Shown: positions 53,277 to 63,302, counted from the first letter of the stretch. The stretch: 64,000 nt of DNA from Bdellovibrionales bacterium RIFOXYD12_FULL_39_22 (GCA_001770205.1 MEQL01000035.1:106301-170300); one strand, 5' to 3'. Notes: generated by a model not told the origin, from the sequence alone. Translations and numbers: made by a program.

Positions 53277-54488
53277 TTAGTGGTAGATCGAAGGAATATC
53301 AAACTCTTTTTTTGCCTTGGCAAAGACTTCTAATACGCGAGTGAGATCCTCAACATTGTGGGTTGCCATATAACTTGTTCGAATTAACGCATCACCAGAT
53401 GGAACTGCCGGTGGAATGACCGGCGTGGCAAAAATTCCATGCTCGTATAGGAAGTTAGTTATTTGCATGGCCTTCAGGTCATCACCAACAAAAATGGGAA
53501 TAATTGGAGTTTGAGAGTTATAAGTATAGACACCAATGTCTCTAAAACCTTTACGCATAAAATCGACATTTTTCCATAGTGATGGAAGAATAGTTTTATC
53601 TACATTTAAAACGTCCAAACAGGCAGAAACGGTGGCGACTGCCGCCGGTGGCATAGATGCTGAGAACATAAAAGACCTGGCAGTATGCTTTAGATAATCG
53701 ATGGCCATTTTAGGCCCTGAGACGAAGCCACCAATGGAAGCAAAAGATTTTGAAAAGGTCCCCATGTTGAAATGCACTTTATCTAGCATATCAAAATGAG
53801 CAACAGTCCCCCGTCCATCTGGGCCTAATACACCTAGGCCGTGAGCGTCATCGATATAAATCATTGCACCATATTTTTCGGCCAATTTAACTGCTTCGGG
53901 AAGATTAAAAATATCGCCAGTCATGGAAAAAACACCATCTGCAACAATCATCATGTTTTGGTATTTTTCAGCATTTGCCGCTAGTTGTTCTTCTAGAGAT
54001 TGCATATTATTGTGTTTGAATTTATAGGTAGTGGCAAAGCTTAAACGAGAAGCATCAACGATAGAGGCATGATTTTCAGAGTCAAAGAGCATGCAATCCT
54101 TAGGTCCACAGAGAGAGGAAATGGCACCAAGATTTGATTGCATTCCAGTAGAAAATATTAAACAGGACTCATGGCCTACATACTTGGCCAATTTTTCTTC
54201 TAAAATTTCGTGAATTTCCAAGTTCCCATTTAAAAAGCGCGAACCAGTACAGCCAGTTCCGTATTTTTTGGTAGCAACAACGGTGGCCTCTACCACATGC
54301 GGGTGGTGGGTCAGCCCTAAATAGTTATTAGAGCCAATCATGATTAACTCTTTATTATTCACGGTAACTCTGTTGGCCGCCGAGGATTGAATGGATCTAA
54401 AGAAAGGGTAAAGATTTTTTTGTTTTAAGAAGTCACGTTTTTGAAGAACTTTGCTTTTGCCGTAAGAAATAATTGCTTCTACATTCAT
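53277..54488 (-). CDS. spt: Serine palmitoyltransferase (alpha-oxoamine synthase)
   Basis: A 403-residue PLP enzyme condensing serine with an acyl-CoA or acyl-ACP to 3-ketosphinganine. Lys247 in TFSKSFASIGG would hold PLP, with His140 (NHAS), Asp214 and His216 (DDAHGLG) as the conserved cofactor contacts. GTGCTGSRFLNGN and GANQVLMF-like regions fit the AOS family. KBL and BioF are close relatives, but sequence landmarks (YPFFR, SGCT-like GTGCTGSRF) plus the downstream reductase favour SPT. Bacteriovorax stolpii is known to make sphingolipids. No ACP or ceramide synthase gene is adjacent. Confidence 0.82.
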   Translation of the reverse strand: MNVEAIISYGKSKVLQKRDFLKQKNLYPFFRSIQSSAANRVTVNNKELIMIGSNNYLGLTHHPHVVEATVVATKKYGTGCTGSRFLNGNLEIHEILEEKLAKYVGHESCLIFSTGMQSNLGAISSLCGPKDCMLFDSENHASIVDASRLSFATTYKFKHNNMQSLEEQLAANAEKYQNMMIVADGVFSMTGDIFNLPEAVKLAEKYGAMIYIDDAHGLGVLGPDGRGTVAHFDMLDKVHFNMGTFSKSFASIGGFVSGPKMAIDYLKHTARSFMFSASMPPAAVATVSACLDVLNVDKTILPSLWKNVDFMRKGFRDIGVYTYNSQTPIIPIFVGDDLKAMQITNFLYEHGIFATPVIPPAVPSGDALIRTSYMATHNVEDLTRVLEVFAKAKKEFDIPSIYH

Positions 54489-54839
54489 GTTTTTTCTCTA
54501 GGTTGTTTGTTAAGTTGATATTATGTTCAATCCATTTACTATTTTAGGGTGGCCACTAATACCGCTTATTGATTTTTTCGTCAATAAAACTATCCGGCCG
54601 TGAAAATAATATCTACGTCCTTTAAGTTGTTATTAAATCGGAACTGATTTTACACTATGTGCCACGAACAATAAAGCAAAATTCATGAAAAATAGTCATG
54701 GTCAAATTTTTTATTTGCCAGATCGAAAAAGTTGGTTCTCCCGAGTATAGATGACGGAACAGAATATGCCTTGTCTCTTTGACAAACATCTCTTACTCTC
54801 AATTGGACTTTTTTTATATTGTTGAGAGGAGAGTGTACG
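54489..54839. other. Divergent intergenic region (351 bp)
   Basis: This region separates the sphingolipid operon from pepN, so it should hold promoters for both. TTGACA at 54779-54784 lies 17 bases before ATTGGA, a weak -10, and the pepN ribosome site GAGAGGAGAG is at the right end. I see no ORF, tRNA or stable repeat. Confidence 0.35.
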
Positions 54840-57419
54840 ATGGGTAAGAAACCAAGCGCGGTGTTATTAAAAAATTATAAAAAACCAGCATACACAATAA
54901 GCGATATATTTTTAACCGTAGAATTGGAAGATACGCGAACTATCGTCACCTCCAAAATGAGTGTAAAGGTTAACGATACTACCGTGACTAAGTTGCCTCC
55001 ACTAGTGCTTGATGGAGATAATTTGCTCTGTCGATCAGTTAGTCGCGATGGGCGCTCGCTAAAAGATGATCAGTTCTCGCTCACCGAAAATTCGCTAGTG
55101 ATTCACGATGTGGCCGCTAGTTTCGAGTTGGAAATTGTAAACGAAATTAATCCTCAGGCCAATAAGGCCCTAGAGGGACTCTATAAGTCCGGTGGAATTT
55201 TTTGCACTCAAAATGAACCGGAAGGATTTCGCCGGATCACTTATTTTATTGATCGGCCAGATGTAATGGCAAAATTTTCTACAAAGATCGTTGCTAATAG
55301 AGAAAAATATCCGGTGTTGTTATCCAATGGGAACCCTTTGGATCATGGACAGATGAGTGATGGACGACATTGGATTTTATGGGAAGATCCTTTTCCAAAA
55401 CCTTGCTATCTTTACGCTTTAGTGGCCGGAGATTTGGGGTTAGTACAAGATACTTTTACTACCAAATCCAATCGCCAGATTGATCTACGCATTTATTGCG
55501 ATAAAGGGAATGAGTATAAGTGTGGCCATGCTATGGCCTCACTGAAAAAATCGATGAAATGGGATGAGGATATTTTTGGGCTAGAGTATGATTTGGATAT
55601 CTACATGATTGTGGCAGTGGATTCTTTCAATATGGGAGCAATGGAAAACAAGGGATTGAACATTTTTAATTCTGCCTGTGTTTTGGCCGACCCGCAAACT
55701 GCCACGGATAGCGATTTTTTAGGTGTAGAATCAGTTATTGCACATGAGTATTTTCACAATTGGACTGGCAATCGAGTTACTTGCCGTGATTGGTTTCAGT
55801 TAACCCTCAAAGAAGGATTGACTGTTTTTCGAGACCAGCAATTTTCTGCGGATATGAATTCTGCAAATGTTAAGCGAATAGAAGATGTTGGTAGGTTGCG
55901 TACCAGACAGTTTCCGGAGGATGCCGGCCCCATGTCACATCCGATTAAGCCGGATTCATATATTGAAATTAATAACTTCTACACTGCCACGATTTATGAG
56001 AAGGGAGCAGAAGTTATTAGAATGATCTATACCCTAATTGGCCATAATAAATTTGTAATGGGAATCAAAAAATACTTTGAGTTATACGATGGCCAGGCAG
56101 TTACTACCGAGGATTTTATTTATGCTATGCAGTTGGCCAGTGGTTTTGATTTTACGCAGTTTGTAAAATGGTATCATCGGGCGGGAACTCCCGAGATTGA
56201 ACTTAAAAGCAAGTTTGATAAAAATAGCAAACAATTTGAAATAGAGATCATTCAAAAAACTAACAGCGAGGCATTGTATTTCCCTTTAAAAACTGCACTT
56301 ATCACTGAACAGGGGAGAGAAATTCTAGAGGAAACATTACACATAAAAGAGTTAAGCAATAAGTTTGTTTTTAAAAACATCGAGGCCCCTCCGCACTTAT
56401 CAATCAATCGCGGATTTTCTGCCCCAATTAAAATTCATGGTAAGCAGAATGTTGAAGAATTAATTTTTTTGATGGCCAACGATCGAGATGGATTTAATCG
56501 CTATGAGGCATCTTTCCAGCTAAGTAAAAGCTTGATTAACGATCTGGTGGTGGAGAAGAGTGCTGCCAAATGGAAAAGTGATGAACGTTATTTGTCCGCT
56601 TTTGGACAATTACTTGCAGATCGCTCTATTGATGATTTATTTAAGGCCAAATGTCTTAATACGCCAACAATGGATAATATCTTTCAAGATCAGGCGGTAA
56701 TAGATTTCGATGCAACTTATTTGGCCCGTGAGTTTATGATAGGAAGTATTGCTAAAAAATTTAAAAATGAATTTTTGGAATTATATAAGAACAATAATGA
56801 GGCGGGTGATTACGCCTTAACACCGAAAGCAATAGGGCGAAGAGAGTTAAAAAATATTGCGCTGGCCTATCTTTGTGCTAGCAGGGAAGAGTCGTGTTAC
56901 GAGTTGGCCTACGAGCAATTTAAAAATGCTGGAAATATGACTGATTCACTAATGTCATTTAAGTTGTTGGTGGATTATCCGACCAAGTATAGTGAGAGCG
57001 CTATTGCCGATTTTTATGAAAAGTGGAAAAAAGAGACTTTGGTTATACAAAAGTGGTTGGCAGCACAGGCCACTTCGCCGCAGGATAATGTCTACGATAA
57101 AGTGGTGGCCCTGGGGAATAGTGAAGTATATTCAGATGCCGTTCCCAACTTAGTGCGCTCACTTTATGGAAGCTTTAGTACTAATCATTTGCACTTTAAT
57201 CATAAATCAGGCCGAGGTTATACTCTTTTGGCAGAGAAGATAATTGAGCTTGATCGCATCAATCCTCAAATTGCCTCTAGCTTGGCCACCAAGTTCAATT
57301 ACTTCAAGCGATTGCGGCCAGAAAATCAGAAGGCAATGCTCAACCAATTGCAGAAGATCGTTGGGGTCAGCAATATTTCCAAAAATGTTTATGAAATAGT
57401 TTCTAAAATTTTGCGTTAG
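54840..57419 (+). CDS. pepN: Aminopeptidase N (M1 family)
   Basis: An 859-residue zinc aminopeptidase. GAMENKGLN near residue 266 recognises the substrate N-terminus. HEYFHNW near 302 gives the HExxH zinc motif and E later in FQLTLKEGL the third ligand. The ATG at 54840 follows GAGAGGAG and yields the normal E. coli PepN-type length; the frame from 54819 adds seven residues without support. It is probably cytoplasmic, degrading peptides, which would suit a predatory lifestyle that uses prey protein. It converges on the next gene with a four-base overlap. Confidence 0.95.
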   Translation: MGKKPSAVLLKNYKKPAYTISDIFLTVELEDTRTIVTSKMSVKVNDTTVTKLPPLVLDGDNLLCRSVSRDGRSLKDDQFSLTENSLVIHDVAASFELEIVNEINPQANKALEGLYKSGGIFCTQNEPEGFRRITYFIDRPDVMAKFSTKIVANREKYPVLLSNGNPLDHGQMSDGRHWILWEDPFPKPCYLYALVAGDLGLVQDTFTTKSNRQIDLRIYCDKGNEYKCGHAMASLKKSMKWDEDIFGLEYDLDIYMIVAVDSFNMGAMENKGLNIFNSACVLADPQTATDSDFLGVESVIAHEYFHNWTGNRVTCRDWFQLTLKEGLTVFRDQQFSADMNSANVKRIEDVGRLRTRQFPEDAGPMSHPIKPDSYIEINNFYTATIYEKGAEVIRMIYTLIGHNKFVMGIKKYFELYDGQAVTTEDFIYAMQLASGFDFTQFVKWYHRAGTPEIELKSKFDKNSKQFEIEIIQKTNSEALYFPLKTALITEQGREILEETLHIKELSNKFVFKNIEAPPHLSINRGFSAPIKIHGKQNVEELIFLMANDRDGFNRYEASFQLSKSLINDLVVEKSAAKWKSDERYLSAFGQLLADRSIDDLFKAKCLNTPTMDNIFQDQAVIDFDATYLAREFMIGSIAKKFKNEFLELYKNNNEAGDYALTPKAIGRRELKNIALAYLCASREESCYELAYEQFKNAGNMTDSLMSFKLLVDYPTKYSESAIADFYEKWKKETLVIQKWLAAQATSPQDNVYDKVVALGNSEVYSDAVPNLVRSLYGSFSTNHLHFNHKSGRGYTLLAEKIIELDRINPQIASSLATKFNYFKRLRPENQKAMLNQLQKIVGVSNISKNVYEIVSKILR

Positions 57420-57832
57420 ATAGAACGATATGGCCGTTGCATGGTAAGTGACGAGTTATCCTGGCCATCACTTTGCAAGAATCTAGTTATGCCTTCGGCG
57501 ATGTCACTTGGAAGTTCTGGCGTTGCCTGGATTATTTGCAGCGCTAGTGGAATAATTTTTTCTCGACTATGTGAGGAAGGTGCAACCAGCGATGAGCGAT
57601 TGATCAAATCAGGAGTTTCTGCGTTATCGTTGCTAATTATTTCCCCAATTGTTAAATTGTCCTTTATTCCTCCTAAAATGATATTGGTACCGTAAGAAAT
57701 TTCGAAATGGATAATCTTATGTCCCATTACTTCAACGTAGAGATCGGCAGAAGAAGAATTAAACCAAAGAGGTGTACCAACACTGTTTTTTATATTAAGA
57801 GATTTTGGATTTACTTTTTTTAATTGTTCCAT
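57416..57832 (-). CDS. Small soluble protein, unknown
   Basis: 138 residues, with AGGGGC before the ATG. Regions DLYVEVMGHKIIHFEISYGTN and GEIISNDNAETPD suggest a small beta domain followed by a C-terminal helix (AEGITRFLQSDG). No family is recognised. It is 30 bp downstream of the DUF3307-like gene on the same strand and so may be co-transcribed with the cyclase group. Confidence 0.55.
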   Translation of the reverse strand: MEQLKKVNPKSLNIKNSVGTPLWFNSSSADLYVEVMGHKIIHFEISYGTNIILGGIKDNLTIGEIISNDNAETPDLINRSSLVAPSSHSREKIIPLALQIIQATPELPSDIAEGITRFLQSDGQDNSSLTMQRPYRSI

Positions 57833-57862
57833 TTTTCGCCCCTGGCCAGCTGTATATATGTG

Positions 57863-58255
57863 TTAGTTCCAATGCATAATAATGAAAGCAAAAATAATAT
57901 GTGTGGTGTGATGGATCGCTTGATCAACTCCTAAAATATTCCAAAATATTGAAGTGGATGGATCATTGAATTTTCCTAAATATCTGGGCCCAACCTTTAT
58001 GCGATCAATAATAAAGTGAGTAATAAAATCTAAGATGGCCAACCACCAAAGAGAGCGATTATATAAGAGCGTTAGAAAGAAAGTACCGGCCGCGTGGGTG
58101 AGAGAGTGAACTCCAAGAGAGGTCAAGAAGTCCCAATTGGCCGAGGCCTTTTGAATGGCAATTTTTTTTGGCTGCAGCAGATAATCGCAGAGGAGATGTT
58201 TAATTTGAAAAAGGAAAAAGAGAAAATATATAGCAAAATCTGGTTGTTCTGACAT
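57863..58255 (-). CDS. DUF3307-type membrane protein
   Basis: 130 residues with about four hydrophobic segments. The family start (LFQIKHLLCDYLLQPKKIA), LGVHSLTHAAGTFFLTLLY and IDRIKVGPRYLG all fit DUF3307, small inner-membrane proteins of unknown function. AGAGGAG precedes the ATG. It lies 17 bp after the cyclase gene, so it is probably in the same operon. Confidence 0.75.
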   Translation of the reverse strand: MSEQPDFAIYFLFFLFQIKHLLCDYLLQPKKIAIQKASANWDFLTSLGVHSLTHAAGTFFLTLLYNRSLWWLAILDFITHFIIDRIKVGPRYLGKFNDPSTSIFWNILGVDQAIHHTTHIIFAFIIMHWN

Positions 58256-58272
58256 AATCCACTCTCCTCTTG

Positions 58273-60525
58273 CTATTTAGATGTTAGATTATAAACTCCA
58301 TCCCAATTAGCTGGGGGAGGCGTTTTTTTAAATTCTTCACAGCGCTCTATGTAGATGGAAGAAGGATTTGCCTTGTCAATTAGCTCCGGTTCGCGTTTGT
58401 GCTCGATCTCTAACGTTTTTTGGAAAATCTCGATGGCCCTATCCCAATCCATTTTTTTGTATAGATCAATTCCTTGCTTAAACAGATGTTTCAACTCCAT
58501 TAGCATCGCTGGGGTTTGGCCAGCTTCTCCTAATAATTCATATGTCGTGATCGGTTCTGTTTTTCCTACAACTCGAATAGTATCGAGTTCGCGCATATCA
58601 AAGGCCGCACTGGTTATCTGTTGAGTGTAATGAGCGACCTGAATAAAGATACCGTATTGTTTAGCAGAAGACTCTAGACGAGCGGCCAGATTTACGGAGT
58701 CTCCCATCATAGTATAATTCATTCGACTGGCCGATCCCATATTCCCAGTTACAATCTCACCAGAATTAATACCTATGCGCATGCGCATATTATGAACAAT
58801 TGTTGGCCATTTATCACCTTCGGAGCGCCACTTTTGTCGCAACTCTTTAAGGGCAATTTGCATTTTCAATGCAACTCTCAGTGCGCGATGAGCATGGTCT
58901 TCGAGTGGAAGGGGAGCACCAAAGAAAGCGATGATTGCGTCTCCTTCGTATTTATCCAAAGTTCCACCTTCCGCAAGAAGTATATCCGTCATGCGAGTTA
59001 GATACTCGTTTAAGAGTTCAACCAGTTTAGTGGCGGATAATTTTTCTGAAAAAGAAGAGAAACCTTGAATGTCTGTAAAGTAGGCAGTACGAATGCCAAC
59101 ATCTCCTCCCAACTTGGGAGGCTCACCTGTTTTGTACATTCGATCAATAAGTTCCGGAGAAATATAGTTTCCGAAAGCGCTTTTTAAGAATCGTTTATCT
59201 TTGTTGGCAGAGTAGAAATTCAAAAAAGTAGTCCAGGAGTAGCAAGCAACGATAGAGAAAAGACAGAACGCCAGTTTGATTTCATAACCGCCGGGAGTTA
59301 GTTGATTAATATCATACAGGTATAATCCTATGGAGATGCCGGCCACGCAAAGGAGATCAACAATTGCATGTCCCCAGAGTTGAATGAGGATCATTAGGCC
59401 GGTACCGACTAATAAGATTAGCCAGGATAATTTTGTTGATTCATCTTTGCTTTTAAAAAAATGGCCATCTAATAACATATTAGTGATGTTCATATGGAAA
59501 TAGACTCCTGGTAGCATGGGCGCAACAGGTGAGTGGCGCAAATCGCTAAGGCCGAAGGCGGTAGCACCCACAAACACGATATTGCCGGCCAGTAGTGTTC
59601 GCATTTTATGATCATTGTCGGGAGCGGCCAAAATATCTGCAACCGCTACATCTGGAAAATTTGTCTCGGCACCAAGCCAGCGCACTTTCGTTTCGCCATG
59701 AGTGTTCACATTCATATTTCCAGAGGCCAATTGTAAAGTGGCATCACCTCGCATTAAGAGGTTTAACTTTGGCTTGTCTCCAGAGTAGTACTGATATGCT
59801 AGCAGCGCAAAAGCAGGAAAGTAGAGTTCGTCTATATTGGCAACTAGCTTATAGTGGCGAAAGATACCGTCTAAATCGGTATTGGCCTGAATATGCCCGA
59901 GGCCTACATCGGCATCAATTAATGCGCTGACTGGATAAACTGTTTTGGCAACATAGTCTCTATTTAAATTTATATCGGCGTCTTGTTTGGTATCCATTAC
60001 AAAGTTATACATGGCCTCGGGAGTTTCCGAGAAGGTTTCGTTATCGTCGCTATAGGTCTGGGTGGAATAGGAAAGAAGTATTTTGTTTCCTTCGATAGCT
60101 TGAAATTCTGAGATGGCCGCCGCCAGATCAAGATCTGGTGATACGGCATTACACACTTTTTCTTCTTCGGAAAAGAAAACGTCAAAGGCAATAATTTTGG
60201 CCCCAAAACTATTCATTTTGCGAATGAATTTACTCCAAACTGTTCTGGTCCATGGCCAGCGGCCGATTGATTTAATAGAGGCATCATCCATCTTGGCCAG
60301 AATAATACGCTTGTCGACTTTTTTTGGATCGAGTTTTTGTCTCATGCGATAATCGTAAAATCTATCCTCAAAAGTAGAAGGGAGTGAAACAATGGCCTTT
60401 AGGATTGGACGATCATTTAAATTTTCAATGGGAAGATCTCGCTGTTGAATGGCAATTAAAATACATAGTGCACTAAAAGAGATGATAAGAAAAATTCCCA
60501 AAATGTGAATTATGCGACCAATCAT
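58273..60525 (-). CDS. CHASE2-domain adenylate/guanylate cyclase
   Basis: A 750-residue class III cyclase. After an N-terminal membrane helix comes a periplasmic CHASE2 sensor (about 35-360, with RPILKAIVSLPSTFEDRFYD and VFVGATAFGLSDLRHSP). Then follow three membrane segments (about 365-440) and a cytosolic cyclase domain. There, FTDIQGF (near 485) and GDAIIAFFG (near 525) provide the two metal Asp residues, and MRIGINSGEIVTGNMGSASRMNYTMMGDSVNLAARLES the nucleotide-binding part. It likely makes cAMP in response to an envelope signal; cGMP is possible. The C-terminal tail contains TPR-like helices. Confidence 0.9.
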   Translation of the reverse strand: MIGRIIHILGIFLIISFSALCILIAIQQRDLPIENLNDRPILKAIVSLPSTFEDRFYDYRMRQKLDPKKVDKRIILAKMDDASIKSIGRWPWTRTVWSKFIRKMNSFGAKIIAFDVFFSEEEKVCNAVSPDLDLAAAISEFQAIEGNKILLSYSTQTYSDDNETFSETPEAMYNFVMDTKQDADINLNRDYVAKTVYPVSALIDADVGLGHIQANTDLDGIFRHYKLVANIDELYFPAFALLAYQYYSGDKPKLNLLMRGDATLQLASGNMNVNTHGETKVRWLGAETNFPDVAVADILAAPDNDHKMRTLLAGNIVFVGATAFGLSDLRHSPVAPMLPGVYFHMNITNMLLDGHFFKSKDESTKLSWLILLVGTGLMILIQLWGHAIVDLLCVAGISIGLYLYDINQLTPGGYEIKLAFCLFSIVACYSWTTFLNFYSANKDKRFLKSAFGNYISPELIDRMYKTGEPPKLGGDVGIRTAYFTDIQGFSSFSEKLSATKLVELLNEYLTRMTDILLAEGGTLDKYEGDAIIAFFGAPLPLEDHAHRALRVALKMQIALKELRQKWRSEGDKWPTIVHNMRMRIGINSGEIVTGNMGSASRMNYTMMGDSVNLAARLESSAKQYGIFIQVAHYTQQITSAAFDMRELDTIRVVGKTEPITTYELLGEAGQTPAMLMELKHLFKQGIDLYKKMDWDRAIEIFQKTLEIEHKREPELIDKANPSSIYIERCEEFKKTPPPANWDGVYNLTSK

Positions 60526-60644
60526 AGTCCTACTACTCCGCCCAGGGTTTATAATTATTTATAAGCTTCATCTAGATTGTAATCGTTGATTTAATTTTGG
60601 TAAAGCGGAAGGGAATTCCCTAGTTTTGTAGTTTGGTATTAGGG

Positions 60645-61847
60645 TCAGAAACCTGTAGGCGTTTCGTTATTACTATCCCAAAATGGAGAAATTTTACGTA
60701 GTGATTTGACAATGTTTGGGAGCACCTGCATAACTTTTTGTAAATCATTTTCGCTATTATATCTACCGAAGGAAAAACGAATTGAGCCATGGGCAAAAGA
60801 AAAAGGCACTTTCATTGCCTGCAATACATGAGAGGGTGCCAAGGAGCCTGAGGAGCAGGCAGAGCCTGTGGAGGCACAGATATTGTGTTCATTTAAAGCG
60901 TAAATAATACTTTCGCCTTCAATACCTTGGAAGCTAACATTGGTAGTGGAGCTAAGTCGTTTATTTCCGCTCCCATTTATTTTGATGGCCTTGATCTGCT
61001 CTTTTAAGAAAATTTCCAGGCGATCACGCATGTCCTGAATTTGATTTTCTGTTTGAAGATGTTCTTGCGCCAATTTGCAGGCCTGTGCCAGGCCAATGAT
61101 GTAGGGGACATTTTCAGTTCCTGCTCGTTTTCCATGCTCTTGATGGCCACCAATCATCGATGGGCGCCAACGAGTACCGGCCTTGCAATAGAGAACTCCA
61201 ATTCCCTTAGGAGCATGAAGTTTATGGCCGGAAAAAGAGAGCAGGTCAATATATGGGAAATTGGCCTTTAGGTTTATGGTCAGTTTTCCGGCAGTTTGTG
61301 TGGCATCAGTGTGAAAGATAATTTGATTATCGGTTAATTTTACTATGCGAGAGATCTGTTCAATAGGAAAAATTACACCTGTTTCATTGTTGGCATGCAT
61401 GATGGAAACTATGGCAGTGTCTGGGCGAATGGCATTGATCAGTTCTTTAATATCTAATTCGCCATTTTCATTCACCGCCAGATAGGTGACACTATATCCA
61501 AAGCGTTCAAGATCTTTGCATAGTTCGAAGATGGCCGGATGTTCAACGGAGGTGGTGATAATATGTTTGCGTGAAGGGTTGGCCTGTAGTACTCCGCGGA
61601 TGGCCGAGTTATTACTTTCGGTGGCAGAGCCGGTAAAAATAATTTCATTGTCTTTATTGGCGCCCAGAAATGAGGCAATTTGTGCCCGTGCTGTTTCAAT
61701 AGCGTAGCGAGAAGTTTGTGCTTGAGGATAGAGAGAGCTTGGGTTGAAAAAATAGTCGGTAAAAAAAGGTTGCATGGCCGTCACTACGGTTGGATCAATT
61801 TTGGTAGTGGCATTATTATCTAGATAAATAGTTTCGTTTAAATTCAT
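60645..61847 (-). CDS. iscS: Cysteine desulfurase, NifS/IscS-type
   Basis: 400 residues. PLP-binding Lys209 lies in SFSGHKLHAPKG and the catalytic Cys331 in GSACSSGSLAPSHVL. Further PLP contacts are HANNETG and HTDATQTAGK. The enzyme frees sulfur from cysteine as a persulfide for iron-sulfur scaffolds (next gene) and possibly MnmA. GAGGAAAAT precedes the ATG. It forms a single operon with nifU and rrf2, 37 bp behind nifU. Confidence 0.95.
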   Translation of the reverse strand: MNLNETIYLDNNATTKIDPTVVTAMQPFFTDYFFNPSSLYPQAQTSRYAIETARAQIASFLGANKDNEIIFTGSATESNNSAIRGVLQANPSRKHIITTSVEHPAIFELCKDLERFGYSVTYLAVNENGELDIKELINAIRPDTAIVSIMHANNETGVIFPIEQISRIVKLTDNQIIFHTDATQTAGKLTINLKANFPYIDLLSFSGHKLHAPKGIGVLYCKAGTRWRPSMIGGHQEHGKRAGTENVPYIIGLAQACKLAQEHLQTENQIQDMRDRLEIFLKEQIKAIKINGSGNKRLSSTTNVSFQGIEGESIIYALNEHNICASTGSACSSGSLAPSHVLQAMKVPFSFAHGSIRFSFGRYNSENDLQKVMQVLPNIVKSLRKISPFWDSNNETPTGF

Positions 61848-61884
61848 ATTTTCCTCAAAAAGAGAGTTGCAACTGATGCAACGA

Positions 61885-62817
61885 TTAAATATCTATAACC
61901 TTGATGGTATTATCCACTAAATCTTGTAACTGTTTTTCTACGCTGTTTTTGAGGGTAAATTGTGCCCCCAGACAGGAACTACAAGCGCCAGTAAGAGTGC
62001 AGTATACCGTCTTATCTTTAATTTTTATAATTTCAATATCACCACCGTGACTTTGTAAGGCCGGGCGAACGGTATTGGCAATTACTCTTTCAATCTGTTC
62101 ATTTAAATTACAGTGAGTCGTGTTGCTATCAGCGCAGTGATAGGGTGCCTCGCTATCGGCATCTTTGCCATTAATTTCTCGTAACAGATCGCGAATTCCT
62201 CCCGGGGCGTCGATACAGCTACCACACCCGCCTCCGGCCTTAGTAGCATTAACGACATCTTCTACTGTGCGCAACTTCATCTCCTTAATTTTTTTCTTTA
62301 AAAAAAGGTCAGAGTGATGAAAGCAGCGACAGACTAAACGGCCTTCTTCTTCCTCTTTTTGTAAATCTCCGTGTCCAGTGGCCTTGGGAAGATTAACGTT
62401 GCGTTTTTTTGCCCAATCAGAGACGGCCGCCCCCAGCGCTTCAGCACCCATTACTGAGCAGTGGATTTTTTGTTCAGGTAATCCACCAAGGTAATCTACA
62501 ATATCTTGATTGGTAATTTTTAGCGCTTCGATAGGAGTTAAATTTTTTGCTTCAATCATCGCACATAATGCCTCAGAAGATGCAATGGCCGAAGTGCAGC
62601 CAAAGGTTTGATATTTTACTGCACTGATTCGATCTTGTAGGGGGTCGCTACTGTGTTTATTGATTTTTAAAAATATTTTCATGGCATCACCGCAGACGAT
62701 GGAGCCATCTTCGCCAATTGCGTCTGGATTTTCCATAACGCCAAGATGCGTCCCGGCCTTATTAGAAAGGGCATCAATGAAAAGTTGTTTTGTTTTATCA
62801 GTATATTCCCAGGCCAT
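61885..62817 (-). CDS. nifU: NifU, three-domain iron-sulfur scaffold
   Basis: 310 residues with all three NifU modules. The IscU-type scaffold has Cys42 (VCGDAM), Cys74 (FGCTSA) and Cys120 (IHCSVMG). The central BFD-like [2Fe-2S] domain has Cys163, Cys165, Cys198 and Cys201 (VCRCFHH...GGGCGSC). The C-terminal Nfu domain has CSSC at 279-282. NifU is typical of nitrogen fixers and Epsilonproteobacteria, so its use in place of IscU fits this lineage. Fe-S demand here includes radical SAM enzymes and ferredoxin. It is co-transcribed with iscS. Confidence 0.95.
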   Translation of the reverse strand: MAWEYTDKTKQLFIDALSNKAGTHLGVMENPDAIGEDGSIVCGDAMKIFLKINKHSSDPLQDRISAVKYQTFGCTSAIASSEALCAMIEAKNLTPIEALKITNQDIVDYLGGLPEQKIHCSVMGAEALGAAVSDWAKKRNVNLPKATGHGDLQKEEEEGRLVCRCFHHSDLFLKKKIKEMKLRTVEDVVNATKAGGGCGSCIDAPGGIRDLLREINGKDADSEAPYHCADSNTTHCNLNEQIERVIANTVRPALQSHGGDIEIIKIKDKTVYCTLTGACSSCLGAQFTLKNSVEKQLQDLVDNTIKVIDI

Positions 62818-62849
62818 ATCATTTTCTCCTTAAGTAATTTATAATTATG

Positions 62850-63260
62850 TTATTGCAAATCTCCGGAGAGAAGTTCCTGTAATGATATTTTATCTAGATA
62901 TTTGGTCAGCTTGTTATTGAGGGCCTGAATCGGGCCTACGATATTGCAGCATTTTTTGCGCTGGCAGTGTGATTTGCCATCACACGCAATAGTGGAAGAT
63001 TTTCCTTCTATAATCTTTGTTAGTTTAATGTAGCTAATCTGAGATAGATCTAGAGATATTGCATAACCACCTTTTACTCCTTGGATGGAGTTTAAAATCC
63101 CATGGTTATTCATGGATTGCATAACTTTGGCGGTGGTATCAAAAGGTGTATTGAATTTTTGGCAAATTTCACGGGCAGTAGTCAAATCGCCACTTTTTTT
63201 GCCAGACATAAATTGTAGCGCAATTAGAGCATATTCAACTTTCTTATTAATTTTAAGCAT
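62850..63260 (-). CDS. Rrf2-family iron-sulfur regulator
   Basis: 136 residues. The helix-turn-helix runs from KVEYALIALQFMSG to CQKFNTPFDTTAKVMQSMNNHGILNSIQGVKGGY. The cysteine cluster ACDGKSHCQRKKCC is the site that would hold a cluster in IscR/NsrR-like members. It probably senses Fe-S status and controls this operon, as IscR does. The ATG at 63260 is preferred, although no strong ribosome site is seen; the frame also opens at a TTG at 63281. The coding region lies directly downstream of a dyad that may be its own operator. Confidence 0.85.
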   Translation of the reverse strand: MLKINKKVEYALIALQFMSGKKSGDLTTAREICQKFNTPFDTTAKVMQSMNNHGILNSIQGVKGGYAISLDLSQISYIKLTKIIEGKSSTIACDGKSHCQRKKCCNIVGPIQALNNKLTKYLDKISLQELLSGDLQ

Positions 63261-63283
63261 AATGGGAATTGTATAGTCCAATT

Positions 63284-63302
63284 TAGGTTAAAAATAAACC
63301 TA
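63284..63302. promoter_or_regulatory. Candidate operator upstream of rrf2
   Basis: TAGGTT (63284-63289) and its complement AACCTA (63297-63302) are separated by seven A/T-rich bases, 23 bases before the rrf2 start. The symmetry and position fit an autoregulatory site for a dimeric Rrf2 protein. Confidence 0.4.

Noticed and set aside
57441..57695. An 84-residue open frame on the plus strand, opposite the small gene at 57416-57832
   Set aside because: It is antisense to a gene with a better ribosome binding site and has no recognisable domain; it looks like a shadow frame.
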